From assembly GCF_032854445.1 (NCBI RefSeq), contig NC_088295.1:37127385-37191384 (forward strand): a stretch of DNA of 64,000 bases, written 5' to 3'. This document shows positions 50,741 through 62,500 of this stretch, piece by piece; the first letter of the stretch is position 1; each line of letters opens with the position of its first letter. The translations under genes were made by a program, and so were the position numbers. The notes below the pieces were generated by a model. That model worked only from the letters and a program-made list of their open reading frames with translations, ran no database searches and had not been told where the DNA came from. Source of the stretch: Liolophura sinensis. Its lineage: Eukaryota > Mollusca > Polyplacophora > Chitonida > Chitonidae.

Positions 50741-52973
50741 TTAATATCCAACACATGGCATCCAAATACACTACTACATTACACTGTGCTTTAAAGCATT
50801 CACCAGATGTACATGTAACTTATGTTATAGTGGTATACAGGTGACAAATATTGATGCAAAGGAATTATCTTAGTAATGTTTTGTTGATTGAGTGACATGA
50901 TAGTGCAATGAGAAGTGTTGTTCATATCCTTTCAAAATATGTCCTCAAAATATCCTGTTTCTTTTTCCATGTAGTGGTTATGTGTCATTGTATTTGTGCC
51001 TGCTTCAAATGAAGTGAAGCTGATACATGTCCATGTATAAAGCTCCCATCACCTTCATGGTCTCAGCTGTATGTATTATGATTATAATTTTGTGCATTCA
51101 TATTTTATTGGCATAAGGTCTTTTTTTATAAAAATATGGAATCAGTTGAGAAATAAAAATCTGTGGTGATGAATAATGTGCCTAATTGGTAAACAAAAAA
51201 AAAAAAAAAACATTACTCAAATTAAATTTTCCAGCCACTAATGATTTGGCATCGAATATTTTTCTTCTCGATCACCATTAAGCATAGAAAATGGTCATAA
51301 ATCCACTGTCAGCTCGCTTCTCGGATTACTGGTGTGCATGGGGAGTCAAATGTATCGCACTTGGCCAGGACTTCCCAGGAAGGGTGCCCTGTTATTAGGG
51401 TCATCAATAAAAACAATTTTAAGTAAATGTCTATAGTATGGAAGGGCAAGCTATATTATTGGTAGGTGGAAACCATGCTTTCGATCAATTTACAACAGCT
51501 GGAGTCTGTATCTTGAAGCAGTTTGCCGACCATGTTTTTGATGAATGGCTGTATTTTGCCCAAAGGTTAGAGCTTGGTATTTGTTGTTCCTTCGCACATG
51601 TATGCTGTTAATTTGGTAAAGTCTGCACCTACTTCATAACACTTGTTTATCCCGAAATGTCAGTGTGCCTGAGGCTGTTGTGACATTTCTGGAAGACACA
51701 GCACATCTTTATAAACAGGTATATGCTCATGCATGGTTCCCTTTTTGGTAAAAATATGTGATAGCTGGCCTTCAGCTTCATTGCAATGTTCTAATCCTGG
51801 AAGTGCATACATCTAACCACTCAAAATCTATGATTACATTGTATGTAAACCACTATTCCTAAGTTTAAAAATACAGGCCTGGCATTAGGCCTGCATTGCT
51901 CAAGCCGGTCCCTGACTTGTTTTCAGTCTTTTGTTTTTATTTTTATTTTTTTTTGGCTGCCACAAATGGAATTTAAAAACCGCAGTTCCATGCTTATAAA
52001 TTTGGTAATAGAATAGAACTGGGGACTAGGATTTCATATAACCTCTCAGTTTAATACCATGATTGCCAATGGCAACTAAAATTCACCCATTCAGAAGTCA
52101 AAACGTTTGGTCATTAAATCATTGCATTTATTAGGCAGACAAGATGTATAGTATTGTAGTATACATGTGCTTGATAGTTGGACCGAATGCTTTATATCAC
52201 TGATTGTGCGCTAGACACCACCACTCCAAGCATTCTGTAGGAAGCCAAAGTTTAGGAATTGCCACCAAGCCTAAACCCAACTTAACAGATGAGGAAGGTT
52301 GTAAACTTTGTGGGAAGAGGAAGACTCTCAGGATTGCCTGATTTGATTTCTGCAAAAGTTGAGAACTAGCGAGATTCTGTCACCAGCAAGCATCAGTAGA
52401 AGAACAGGGTCCTCAGCACAAATTTGATTTTACCCATCTTCTGCCTTAACCACCTTATTAGTGGATGTTTTATAGGCTTTACAGTGACACTGGGCTGGGT
52501 ACAGGAGGGAAGGAGATCTTGTCAGCGAGGAAAGGACATTGTGTTCATATTTAATCAATGCGGTCTCCTGAGTAAATCTAAACCTCACCAGGTAAACATC
52601 AATTGCCATTGGTTGCCTGCTGGGTTGTATACATCATATGTGTGTGTCTTGGTTAAAACGAAATGAAAACCAATATTTCGCCATGCAAACAATGTTTTGT
52701 TTGTTGGCAGAACCTTAATTGTCCTGCACAGGAAAGCTGATTGATTTGAAGGCCATATCTGGAGAACTGGCATGCCGAAACTATCTACATGTAACTTTGT
52801 ATTAAACAGTGCCATATAGAAAAACATAAGTTAATGGTAAAGTGGGTAAAAGCAAACAAAAGCAACAGCAACTGTGTGGTAATTAGTTGTCTTAGTAGCC
52901 TTAAAGATATCATAAACCTGTACATGTACATTTTAATTTGACAGTTCATGAATTAATCTGTATGATATCTTTA

Positions 52974-53188
52974 CTGTAATTCTTCAACATTATCGTACGT
53001 TTGTAAGATGTTTATTGAAGAATATTTTGAGTACATTATACTGTGTAGACTGATAAACTTAGATTTTTGTGAAGCTTTGGAATCGGTCAACTCAAACTAT
53101 GTAGAATTGTCTCCAAAATTAAATTTAAAAAGTGCATAAATCACACTGAATTTGGTCGTTCATATGTGAAAAGGTTGAGGAATTCTGA
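52974..53188. mobile_element. TA-flanked MITE (family 1, copy 2), 215 bp
   Basis: Starts tgtaattcttcaacattatc and ends gtgaaaaggttgaggaattc, flanked by TA at 52972-52973 and 53189-53190. Nearly the same length as copy 1 and alignable throughout (for example actgtgtagactgataaact and tgtctccaaaattaaattt). Non-coding. Confidence 0.8.
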
Positions 53189-53282
53189 TATTATAGTCAC
53201 GTGCTTGCGAACAGTCCTATACTACATGCACATGTACATACTAGATATGCCTGTATTTCTGAAGACTTATTTTTTCATTCGT

Positions 53283-53430
53283 GGATTTATTTGTCTGTTT
53301 ATTTATTTATTTATTATAGTTTGGTGTTTAAAATGGTGCTCAACAGTTTTGCACATGCATGATTTACATGTACATATATGGTGGCCACGTTAAGCTCAAA
53401 GGAAACTAAGCCGACAGAGCACTGCATGGG
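53283..53430 (-). repeat. Degraded SINE family A-like copy
   Basis: A (TTTA)n run, then tttggtgtttaaaatggtgc, tcaacagttttgca, tatggtggccacgttaagct and ggaaactaagccgacagagc preserve the family order with heavy divergence. Confidence 0.5.
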
Positions 53431-55410
53431 TCATTTAAAGCCACTGTATTTTTGGGATACACATGCATGTTCATACAAACGCCTTTGATAATTCTTTTGA
53501 CAAATTTTTGTTCTTCATGATGTAGCACTAAATCAAAATTGAACCATGGGACATATAAGGATTTAAGTTCATTACAAGAAATCATGATATTCAACATGAA
53601 AAGCTCTTCCTCTCTGTGCAAAGAGCCTATATCCATTGCCTTACTACATGTACGTCAAATTGTATTGTCTGCCAATCATGTGTGAAAGCCTTACAGTGTA
53701 GAGTACTCAGATATTAGACACATTTACATCATAAGACTTGTGGTTAAAGCTTGGCTTCCTTCTGTCATTGTTATCAAGGACTGATGACCTGACTGGAATT
53801 CCAGTGTCATTACTGACATGCTGACCTTTATGTGACCTTTGTCATATTTGCTCTGTCAGCAAAAGACAATGATAAGGTGATTGAGTTCTTACCTTACTGC
53901 TGTGCTACTCATTCAGTTATGGCATGAATCATGAAGACCAGCTGTGTTGTACATGTACTTTTAAGCAGCCACTGTTTCAAATGGCAAAGCCATTAGTTTA
54001 ATGCTGTCTGGAAAAAAAGAGTGCCTCAACGTAAATGTTATAATTAAAAAAAAGGTTAGAATGTCAGTTATTTGTTAGAGCATACTACGCATCAACTTTC
54101 TACTTTGAAGAGGTGGCCCTTCTTTAGACCAAGTGTTGGTCTAAATTGGTCTTAGTCGATTGTTGCTCACTTCAGACAGATTTGCATTTGGAATCAGGAC
54201 AAGGCTGTCTGGGTCAGTTGATTGTACATGTAAATCTACAGTAGGAAATACGTGTCCCTCTTTTTGGTTGGTTGTAAAAACCTTCATTTATTGGATGACC
54301 AATCACATTCATGACACTGCCATTAAATTTATATGCTTTTTTCGAAGTTTGGAGGGTTTCACTCAGAGAGTTTAGGAGTTTTTGGGAGCCATGAAGAACG
54401 TGTATGGTGCCAGTGTCTCAAAAATGAATCAAGATGATAGCATTCCTTAGCCTGGCTTAGCATCCCATCGCTTTGCCAAACCATTATTGACTAGGCGGTA
54501 GTCGGTTCATTTCTTTGATCTTTGGCTCCACTAAATTTCCATGTCGCTAGCCTGATAGAATCGGTTTAATTTCCTGCTGATCTGGTCTTGGCCAGGCTAT
54601 AATGGGCTGGACTATTGCTGCCAGTGTGTATAATGGGCCACCCTAGGCCTCAGCTGACAAGACAGCTGTCTTAAGCACTGTACTGTTGTGAAGCACTCCT
54701 GGGAAAGGTTCATTTGGACAATGTTGGTTGTACTGACCCTCATAGCCACTGAGATATTTTGCGATTTTGAATAAAAACAAAACTGCTGGAAGATAATTTT
54801 TTTTATCAGAAAGTTCAGCTGTGTTTGTTTAATACCTTCATGGTTGTCAGAATCAATATGGTCCCTCTGTAATCAGTATAGTCTCTCGGGCATCAAGAAT
54901 TCAAAGCCTGTATAGCTCATCATTAAGCATCCCTTCAGATGTCCATAGGCTGCAAGAGGTTAATGTACTTGTATGTTTTCAATGCCAGGGTCATAGTTAC
55001 CGGTCTTGTGCTGTATGAACTTTAGCCTGTCAAAAACAGTACCGGTATTAAAATGATATACAAATGTACATGTAATTAAATTGTTTTTTTTGTGATGTTG
55101 CGGAAACATATAATGCTGTGGATTTTTTTGGCTTTTCTAGTCATGCATGTTTAGAAAGAAAACAGATAAAGGCAGTATCATGATATTAATAGTATGAAGA
55201 ACGTCTTTACCCTAGAATGTATAAATTATTACAGGTAAATTTTGTCTGCCCTAATTTATTGAATTGATGTGTGCAAATAGGTTGGCTATCAATGGACATA
55301 CATGTACATGTGCATGTAGACCATGAACATGCACACAATGTAATGGGAAGGTACTTAAAGACTTTGTTATTAAGTACATATAGTTACATATGTGTACATA
55401 ATACTACATA

Positions 55411-55631
55411 TACCCTATTTCTTCTAATTTTTGGGACACCTGGTCTCCTCATTTCAGCTAATTTATATGTAATTGTAGCAAGAGTATTGAGTTTCTTTTT
55501 TCTCACATGGTTAGACCAACAAATGAACAATATACTCATATGTTTACATTTCCAAAAGGCTGATAAAGAAATGTAATATTCTACTTGTAACACTGCTAAT
55601 ATCTGTCCCAAAAATTAGAAGAATTAGGGTA
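55411..55631. mobile_element. MITE with 28-bp terminal inverted repeats, 221 bp
   Basis: The left end (55411-55438, taccctatttcttctaattt followed by ttgggaca) and the right end (55604-55631) are inverted repeats matching at 27 of 28 positions, including the outer TA. The interior is AT-rich and non-coding. The outer 14 bases TACCCTAATTCTTC (right end, reverse strand) are the same as the right end of the family 1 relative near 57703, hinting at a common transposase. Confidence 0.85.
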
Positions 55632-56112
55632 CTGCAATTGTTACAACCCTAATTTTGTTAGTACATTTAAAAGCAATACTAACATGTAATCTTGTTTTAT
55701 GTGTATTTTGTTTTTGACAAAAAAGAAAATAAAGTGATACAGGTGAGGATGAATGTTACAAAGGTCAAGAATGTCTGTAAGCCACACCAATTTAATTTGT
55801 TTTATGATTGGAATAAATCTTGTTTCAATGCCGTTGGAGTGTATAAAAATAAAAGTGTAACTTAAAAATCATCTAATTTTGTGAAGTGTGGATCATCCCA
55901 GAAATTTTTCTTGATTGGAAAGCCTTGAAAAAACCAGAAATATCTTAAAAGCACCAAGATCAGACAAAATAAAAATAGATTTTCAGTTCTATTCCATTTT
56001 TGGATTTTTTAATGTAGGCGTGCCTGTAAAGCACAAAATACACTTGATGTGGGTATATTGTTCAGGCGAGTGCAGTGTGTCAATAATGTCTGTATTTCTG
56101 CTTGTCCTTCAG

Positions 56113-56274
56113 GATCCCCGTTTCAATGATGAGATTGATACAAAAACAGGGTATAAAACACGCAGCATCATATCAATGCCAATCAAAGATTCGGAGGGGG
56201 ATGTAATAGGTGTGGCGCAAGCTGTCAACAAAATCAGTCCACAGGATGAACCTTTTGATGAACATGATGAAAAG
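56113..56274 (+). CDS. PDE11A: PDE5/PDE11-family phosphodiesterase, exon 2 (end of GAF-A)
   Basis: Codons 233-286 of the same protein, phase 0 at both ends (162 bases, 54 codons). The acceptor is a T/C-rich tract ending cag at 56112 and the donor is AAAG|GTAAGC at 56274/56275. The exon starts DPRFNDEID, runs through [16 protein letters not shown] and [10 protein letters not shown], and ends FDEHDEK. This is the second half of GAF-A. Residues 271-285 spell NK-x7-F-x3-DE, the NKFDE signature of PDE GAF domains, so cyclic-nucleotide binding or allosteric function is likely retained. The next expected exon (start of the GAF-A/GAF-B linker, usually a MYLPFCGI-like segment) is not in the window. 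Confidence 0.9.
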
Positions 56275-56491
56275 GTAAGCTGTTACATGTTACATGTCCT
56301 GCACCTAAGGCGAACTAAGCTTATAGTGAATTGGTTTAATCTACTGTACAGTAGATGCACATGAGGGTTAGTATAAGGCATTTGATGAAAATAAGGAAAA
56401 CTGTTTGATGTAAATTTCAGCTTTATATATAAATAAAATTATACAAAAAAATATAAAATATATATAAAAATAATATATATGTAACAATTTG

Positions 56492-56503
56492 CCCCCCCCC
56501 CCC
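56492..56503. repeat. Poly-C run
   Basis: Twelve C residues after a purine-poor AT-rich tract. Simple-sequence DNA. Confidence 0.9.
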
Positions 56504-57454
56504 ATGTTTGGGTGAATTTTTAGATCTTTTATAGTAGCTGGGACTTATACCTACAATATTATTAGAGATCTCCAAGATGAATTCTTGGAGCAAAACCTTT
56601 GTAACAGTCTGTGAATCTGTCACATTATGTCAAGAGCTAAAAATAATTATACTGACTAATGCACAGAAAGTACATGTACCTGTAGATGCAGATTGAAGAT
56701 AAGCGTGTGGATTAAAGCTAAGTTGCTATCAGGGAAGCAGTCATGGGAAATGTCTTATGTGAACAGATCTCTGTATCAAGATCATAGTAGAACAACTGTC
56801 AAAACAAGTGTTATGCTGGTATACGTACATATCACTATAAATCTGAAACAGGTGATGAGGATGAGACGACATGGTCTATCCCAAACTTCCTGTGATGCAA
56901 TCTGAAGAGGAATTTTTGATTAAACCATTGACAAAACTCAGGTGGAATGGAGATATATTTACATGTACCTGCCCTATAATATGTATTTACACAAACATGT
57001 TGGCATATTTTCATTTCTTACGTGACGTACATGTAACAGATGCATTCATATACAAGTGTTATAGAATTTGTGTGCCAGTGCACTGAATTTAAGCTGTGAA
57101 ATGACACAGCAAGTTGACACTTTGCTGATGATATGGAATCTAGTGTAAATCGACGTGTACATTTGTTAAGTTTATGATGAACTAATTTGTTTTCTCAAAT
57201 CTACTTAACACTTGCTGGTTTATTACAGTTTTATGTCATTGGAAATTGATCAGACATTTCAGTATAATGCTGGATCTGCACTTGTGTGCCAACTGGGCAA
57301 AAGAAAGTTTTCATATCCCCTCCTATGTCTGAATGTTAAATTATTAGGTGTATTAAGACCAATATTGTAGATGTTGATATGCATCATTTATTGTCAGAAT
57401 ATTTCCTTCAGTTGAAGTCTGACAAGACTTATAAACGTCAGCTTTACATAAAGC

Positions 57455-57703
57455 ACAGATGAATCAACCTTTTCGCATGTTTGCAAGGTGTTCATTTAAG
57501 CATATTCTGAAGGCTGCATTCTATGTAGACTGATAAACTTATACATTCTGTGAAGCCCTGAAATTGGCCAACACAATCAATGTAGTTTTTGTGTCCAAAA
57601 TCAAATTAAATTTGATTTTGGACAAAAATTCAAATTCAAATCAAATTGTGTAACCTGTACCGAAATTTGCTCTTTCAAATGCGAATAGGTTGAAGAATTA
57701 GGG
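57455..57703. mobile_element. MITE family 1, copy 3, with internal inverted duplication
   Basis: The right end gcgaataggttgaagaatta then ggg (to 57703) is followed by TA. The left end is less clear but keeps caaccttttcgcatgtttgc. The interior matches copies 1 and 2 (aagcatattctgaaggc, gtagactgataaactta, gtgaagccctgaaattggcc). It is about 36 bases longer because of an insert near 57608-57645. Within it, 57593-57606 and 57610-57623 form a perfect 14-base inverted repeat with a TAA loop. Confidence 0.75.
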
Positions 57704-58378
57704 TACAGGCATTTAGACCAGAACTTTAGCCGTTCACTACCAGTACGTGTACATGTTTAGTGTATATTAACTAGGATATTTTGCTCCGTGTACATTGTGT
57801 CGGCTTGTAGTACCAGTGTAATGTCTACAGTTATATTCATTTATTTCTTACCACCTGTTTCTGCTGATAGATCGGACAAACTGGATGCGAATGGAACAGA
57901 AAAACAATCTAATTTGTTATTTCTAATATAGGTGATATTGATAAATCTCTTCTGTCCGTTGTCTCTAAGTGTGATATTTGTGAGTGCAGCGTTGGTCTCA
58001 GGGGTAAATAACCTGCTGGAATCCATCTCCTGGTGAACTTTGGCTTAGCTTAGTGACGGAAAACACTTGTCCATCTTCGTGGGTATACATACAACTGCGA
58101 ATAGACTAAGGCTAGCAGCTGGCCATCTTGAGGTCTCACCTGATTAAACATTCTGGAATCAATAGCCATTCCCACTGCCTCCAATAACCAGTTACCCTGT
58201 CAGCTGCTTGAAAAATATTGTTCCTTTTGAGTGGGGAGAAATTAATTTGAGCCAGCTAGCACTTCCTGATAAACTGTCAGTGTCAATAACAGTAATCCGG
58301 AGCCATTTCCGTTGGCCTTTCTCCACAAGTTCCTCATGGAATCTGCCACCGTTATAGCTGCTTGTATTATTAAACAGC

Positions 58379-58875
58379 CCAGAAGCAGCTATAACATGAT
58401 GTATCCTTAGAGCTAGTTGCTAGATGCAGCTTTAGCTAGATGTACTCTTAGAGCTAGTTGCTAGAAGCAGCTATAGCTAGATGTACCCTTAGAGCTAGTT
58501 GGTAGAAGCAGCTATAATCATATGCATGCTTAGAGCTAGTTGGTAGAAGCAGCTATGACCAGATTTACACTTAGAGCTAGTTGGAAGAAGCAGCTATAAC
58601 ATGATGTACCCATAAAGCTAGTTGCTAGAAGCAGCTGTAGCTAGATGTAAGCTTACAGCTAGTTTGCTAGAAGCAGCTATAACTAGATGTACCCTTAGAG
58701 TTGGTTGATAGAAGCAGCTATAACCAGATGTACCCTTAGAGCTAAGTGCTAGAAGCAGCTAAAACTAGATGTACCCTTGGAGCTAGTTGATAGAAGCAGC
58801 TATGACCAGATGTACCCTTGGAGCTACATGTGGTTGGTAGAAGCAGCTATATATAGATGTACCCTTAGATCTAGT
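58379..58875. repeat. 41-bp tandem repeat, about 12 units
   Basis: agaagcagct or a close variant recurs at about 58381, 58423, 58463, 58504, 58545, 58586, 58627, 58669, 58710, 58751, 58792 and 58839, mostly 41 bases apart with one 42 and one 47. Each unit carries a gctagttg block, the agaagcagctata block and an agatgtaccctta block. Non-coding. Confidence 0.95.
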
Positions 58876-59204
58876 GGCTTGCAACCTCTGGTGTGTTGTC
58901 TGTTTTTATGTCATAGTACCAAGTACATACGCGATATGCCCTATGTGCACATGTAGGTGGTAAATCAAAAGCCATCACTTCTTGACCTAAGGTCAATTCC
59001 ACATGGAGAGAAAAAAGTGTTTGTGTTATGCATGTAGTGCTTAGGAATTTGTTCAAAACACATTCATTGTAAGGTGGTTTGATTTTTGTAAAAAATTGGT
59101 CTCGTATTTTGTAAAATAAGCTGAAAGGTGTAATTTTTATTCTCACACCATCATCGAACAATATTCTGACTGTTGAGACCTACCTGTGTGGATTAATTTG
59201 TGTT

Positions 59205-59560
59205 TGTTTATTTATGTATTTGTTTGTTGTTTAAGACCACACTCCATGGTGGTCAGTTTTATGGGTGAACGCAACCAGAGTGCTTGGGATATTCAAACTA
59301 TTAACGTGTGGCAAGTTACAGACAAACTTTTCCAAGTGTGACATGCAAACTTGTACATCATATTAGTGGAAGACAAGTGATCTTCTAATGAATGTTAGAC
59401 CACATAATGGCTACACAAGAGTTGTTGGCTACTTGTCTCAGAGGCTTCATGACAGTGAGAGGTTTTCCCTGTCCAAGGCTGGGTTTGAACCTCCACATCT
59501 CATGTGTCTTACGGACTGAAAAGCATGGCCCGAACTCCTGTTTGTACAGCTTTAGGATAT
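59205..59560 (-). repeat. Degraded tRNA-derived SINE-like element
   Basis: tttgtttgttgtttaagacc, gtggtcagttttatgggtga, gcaagttacagacaaacttt, cttgtctcagaggcttcatg, acagtgagaggttttccctg and ggtttgaacctccac keep the order of a SINE body read on the minus strand, with a degenerate box B near its end (59483-59495). It is only distantly related to family A and may be a third family. Confidence 0.5.
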
Positions 59561-62500
59561 ATATGCATGTTCATGTATGTACATAGGATAGATGCATAAG
59601 TTGAACTATCCATGTAATTATAGTCATCATCTAAAGTTTACCATTTAATCATGCTCTCTATGGGTTTCCATAGTTCTCTCCAGTTGACCATTAATGAGAA
59701 ATTGGAGCTTTTGGTTTCCTTGGGGAGCATTGATGAATCTGATTGTAGCTTTCCAGACGGGAGAATTGATCTGTAACATGTAGTGTTTATCCATCAGACT
59801 GCTAGTGAAGATCCTCCTAAGAGGACATTTTGGTGGTACCTACAAATCTGGTACATGAGACCCATCAATCAATCACTAGGATACCTATCTCTGTTGTTGT
59901 ATATAAATGTTCTACAGCTTTTATCATTGCAAAGTCACTGATTTGGAATAGATGCTCATCCTGTTTGGGCCAATCTTTGACCATGGCTGTAACATACCGA
60001 ATGTAGTTTGTATTAAAAGGCAGTTGATTTCTTTGACTTACATTGTATATTGTGGACAAAGGTCTCCTTCCCAAAAGCATATCTGTGATTTATATGAAGG
60101 TAATCACCTTAATTGTGTCTTTCAGAAATAAAAGGGCCTGTCTGATGATTCATGATGATGAATATATATTGATGTCCGAAGTCCTTGACTCATAAATGAT
60201 TACTCATGATTTATAAAAGTTCTGTATATTCATACTAAATCTCCGTGTAGTTCATCTTGTTACACCCAAGAATAATGTGGAAACAACTTTTATCTTCAGC
60301 TGTATCTATGTGATATCTTTTTGTTCCTTTAAGATTTATAGCTAGTCCATCGAAGCTGTCAAGTTACTATAGGGTTCATTTCTGTATAATGTTTTGAAAA
60401 TGTATAGTTTGTTGACACAATGGCCTGCATGAGTTTTTTGTGACTATAACCAGTATCACGTCAGAAAAAAAGCGGTAAGCCTGCTGAACCAATCTTTTAC
60501 ACTGATGAGGTAAATAACAGTGTTACTATGGGATTGTTGTGGTGAGTGAAGAGAAGTTCCGTGTTGGGTTGGGTGGAGCTATGGTGAAAGGAAAACTTAA
60601 AGTTGAATTACTGTAGTATATTTCCTGTACTTAATAACTAAATTTCACTGTGAATCTTTCAAGTAGAGAATGTGATTTGACTGGGGGGCTTAAGTATAAA
60701 TCATTAATAGATGTAAGTCATTAGATTATCTATTATTTGTTGCTGATGTACAGGTTAAATATAGTTAAGCCTTTTATTTTGAAACAAAAAAATTGATTTG
60801 AGATCTTTGTGCTGATTTCACATTTATATGAACATTGTTTAATTAAACATCACAGTTGGCGTCTGAAAAGTCATGGTCAGCCCAACCTGAGATTCCTTAA
60901 AAAAAAGAAGAAAGGTGAACTTCCATTTCATACTTTAGAGTACTGTGTTAGCCCAGACTGCAGGTGGGTGGTCATGCAGACTAAGATAAAGTGTGGTTGT
61001 GGTTACCAGACTCGCCAGTCATAGTATATGTGTATCTTCCAGGAACTGGAGACTGTTAACAGAGCAAAAGTCTTCCAGGAAGTAGTGAATTAACACAAAT
61101 CCAGCAGGAACTTAAATTACCCATGTGTGAAACAGACCTCTTCACTGGAGATCAGTGTTGGTTTTATGGAGGGATTGGATTGGTCATCAATCTTGGTCAT
61201 TACCTAGTCTAGCACTTCAGGACAGGCTTAAGCCTACCTGTCTTGTCACCCATTAACATAATCCTTTTGAGACAGGAGATGGGACCTGAAGTGTCATCTC
61301 CAAAGTTCAAAACTGTCTGTTTGTAGTTTCAGGTTGACAATTCTGACAGTTTCACTGAGTGACAGCAGCCTTGGTACAAGTGAAATGATGAGTAACCTAC
61401 ATCGGACTAAGGCATGTCAGTGGATTATCTTTTATGTACTGTGGGCTCTTCACTTGAGCTGATTATGAGGGTTGATGGTCAGTGGGTGTATACATCGAGT
61501 GGCTATTTACAGTTTGGGTTGAAGTGTGTTAAAGATTTCCAGTGTTGCTAGATTTTGGTTGCTTTACTATAAGTGCAAGATAATGATTTGTGAATGGTTG
61601 GAGGGGTGATTGCCATGCAGATAGGAGAAAGAAAATCCATGTGCATGTTCCAGACACTGTGATAATAGACCTTCTGTAGTACCGTGACTGTATATGTACA
61701 GATGTTCATATGTACGTGAATATGCATGGAACAATTCACAATTAAAGTAACATTATGCTTTGAAGGTCCGTTTAAGCAGGTGCTTATTGACAGGGGATCC
61801 TGTCCACTACTGAGGATAACAGGCCACTTACACATTAACCCATGTTTGTGGATCTTAATCAGCCAGCCTTCTGGATTCTGTTGACAGTAGCTCCCAATTA
61901 GACAGCTGCCTTTGTGCCTGAGTGATTTCCCCTCCTGCTCATCCTTGTGGGCAAATCTGGGTAGATAATGTTGTCAACACTGGAGCGGTCAGTGTTTGAA
62001 TGACGCTCCCTTTGTCATCACCTCTGCCCACTGGCCAATTGCCAGTATGCACACCATTACCACCAGACTGGACACAACTCTATTACATCCTTGCCTCTGG
62101 CAGTATTGGTATGGTACCATTAAATACTGCAGGTTGTCTTTTGAACTCCACAGGGAGAAATTTACGGCTGCAAAATATTAGCACAATCTTGGTGGAAATT
62201 TAGCCATGTGAATATAATGTGGTGGTGGCTAATGTTTTTTTGCTTATATAAGAACATAAAAGGTTTAAACACAAAGATGAATCAAGTTTCATGTTCAAAG
62301 TCTGACCATATAAGAATAATGATATGAAGGCTTCGTCACATTAAACTGAGCATTAGTGTGATGCTGTTACGACCAAATGAACTCACAATTGTTCGAATTC
62401 AGCTTTGCTGTTTCAGTTACACATGTGAATGAAGAGGTTTGCGGTGTACCTGGCAAAGGTTCACTCTTGTTCTGTGGTCCGAGAAAAGCTGACAGACCCT

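Larger units (their letters stand above)
22893..56112 (+). other. Intron 1 of the phosphodiesterase gene (33.2 kb)
   Basis: Bounded by a consensus donor GTAAGTG (22893) and an acceptor with a pyrimidine-rich tract ending ttcAG (56111-56112). It joins codons GAA and GAT in phase 0, giving the family-typical NIPDAYE-DPRFND junction. Apart from the repeats and relics listed separately, the intron is AT-rich non-coding sequence with no other supported gene. Stretches with nothing recognised include 22950-24060, 24900-27800, 27880-31900, 32670-34800, 35400-38400, 40900-42450, 43100-44100, 47840-49500, 50750-52970 and 53440-55400. Confidence 0.85.
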
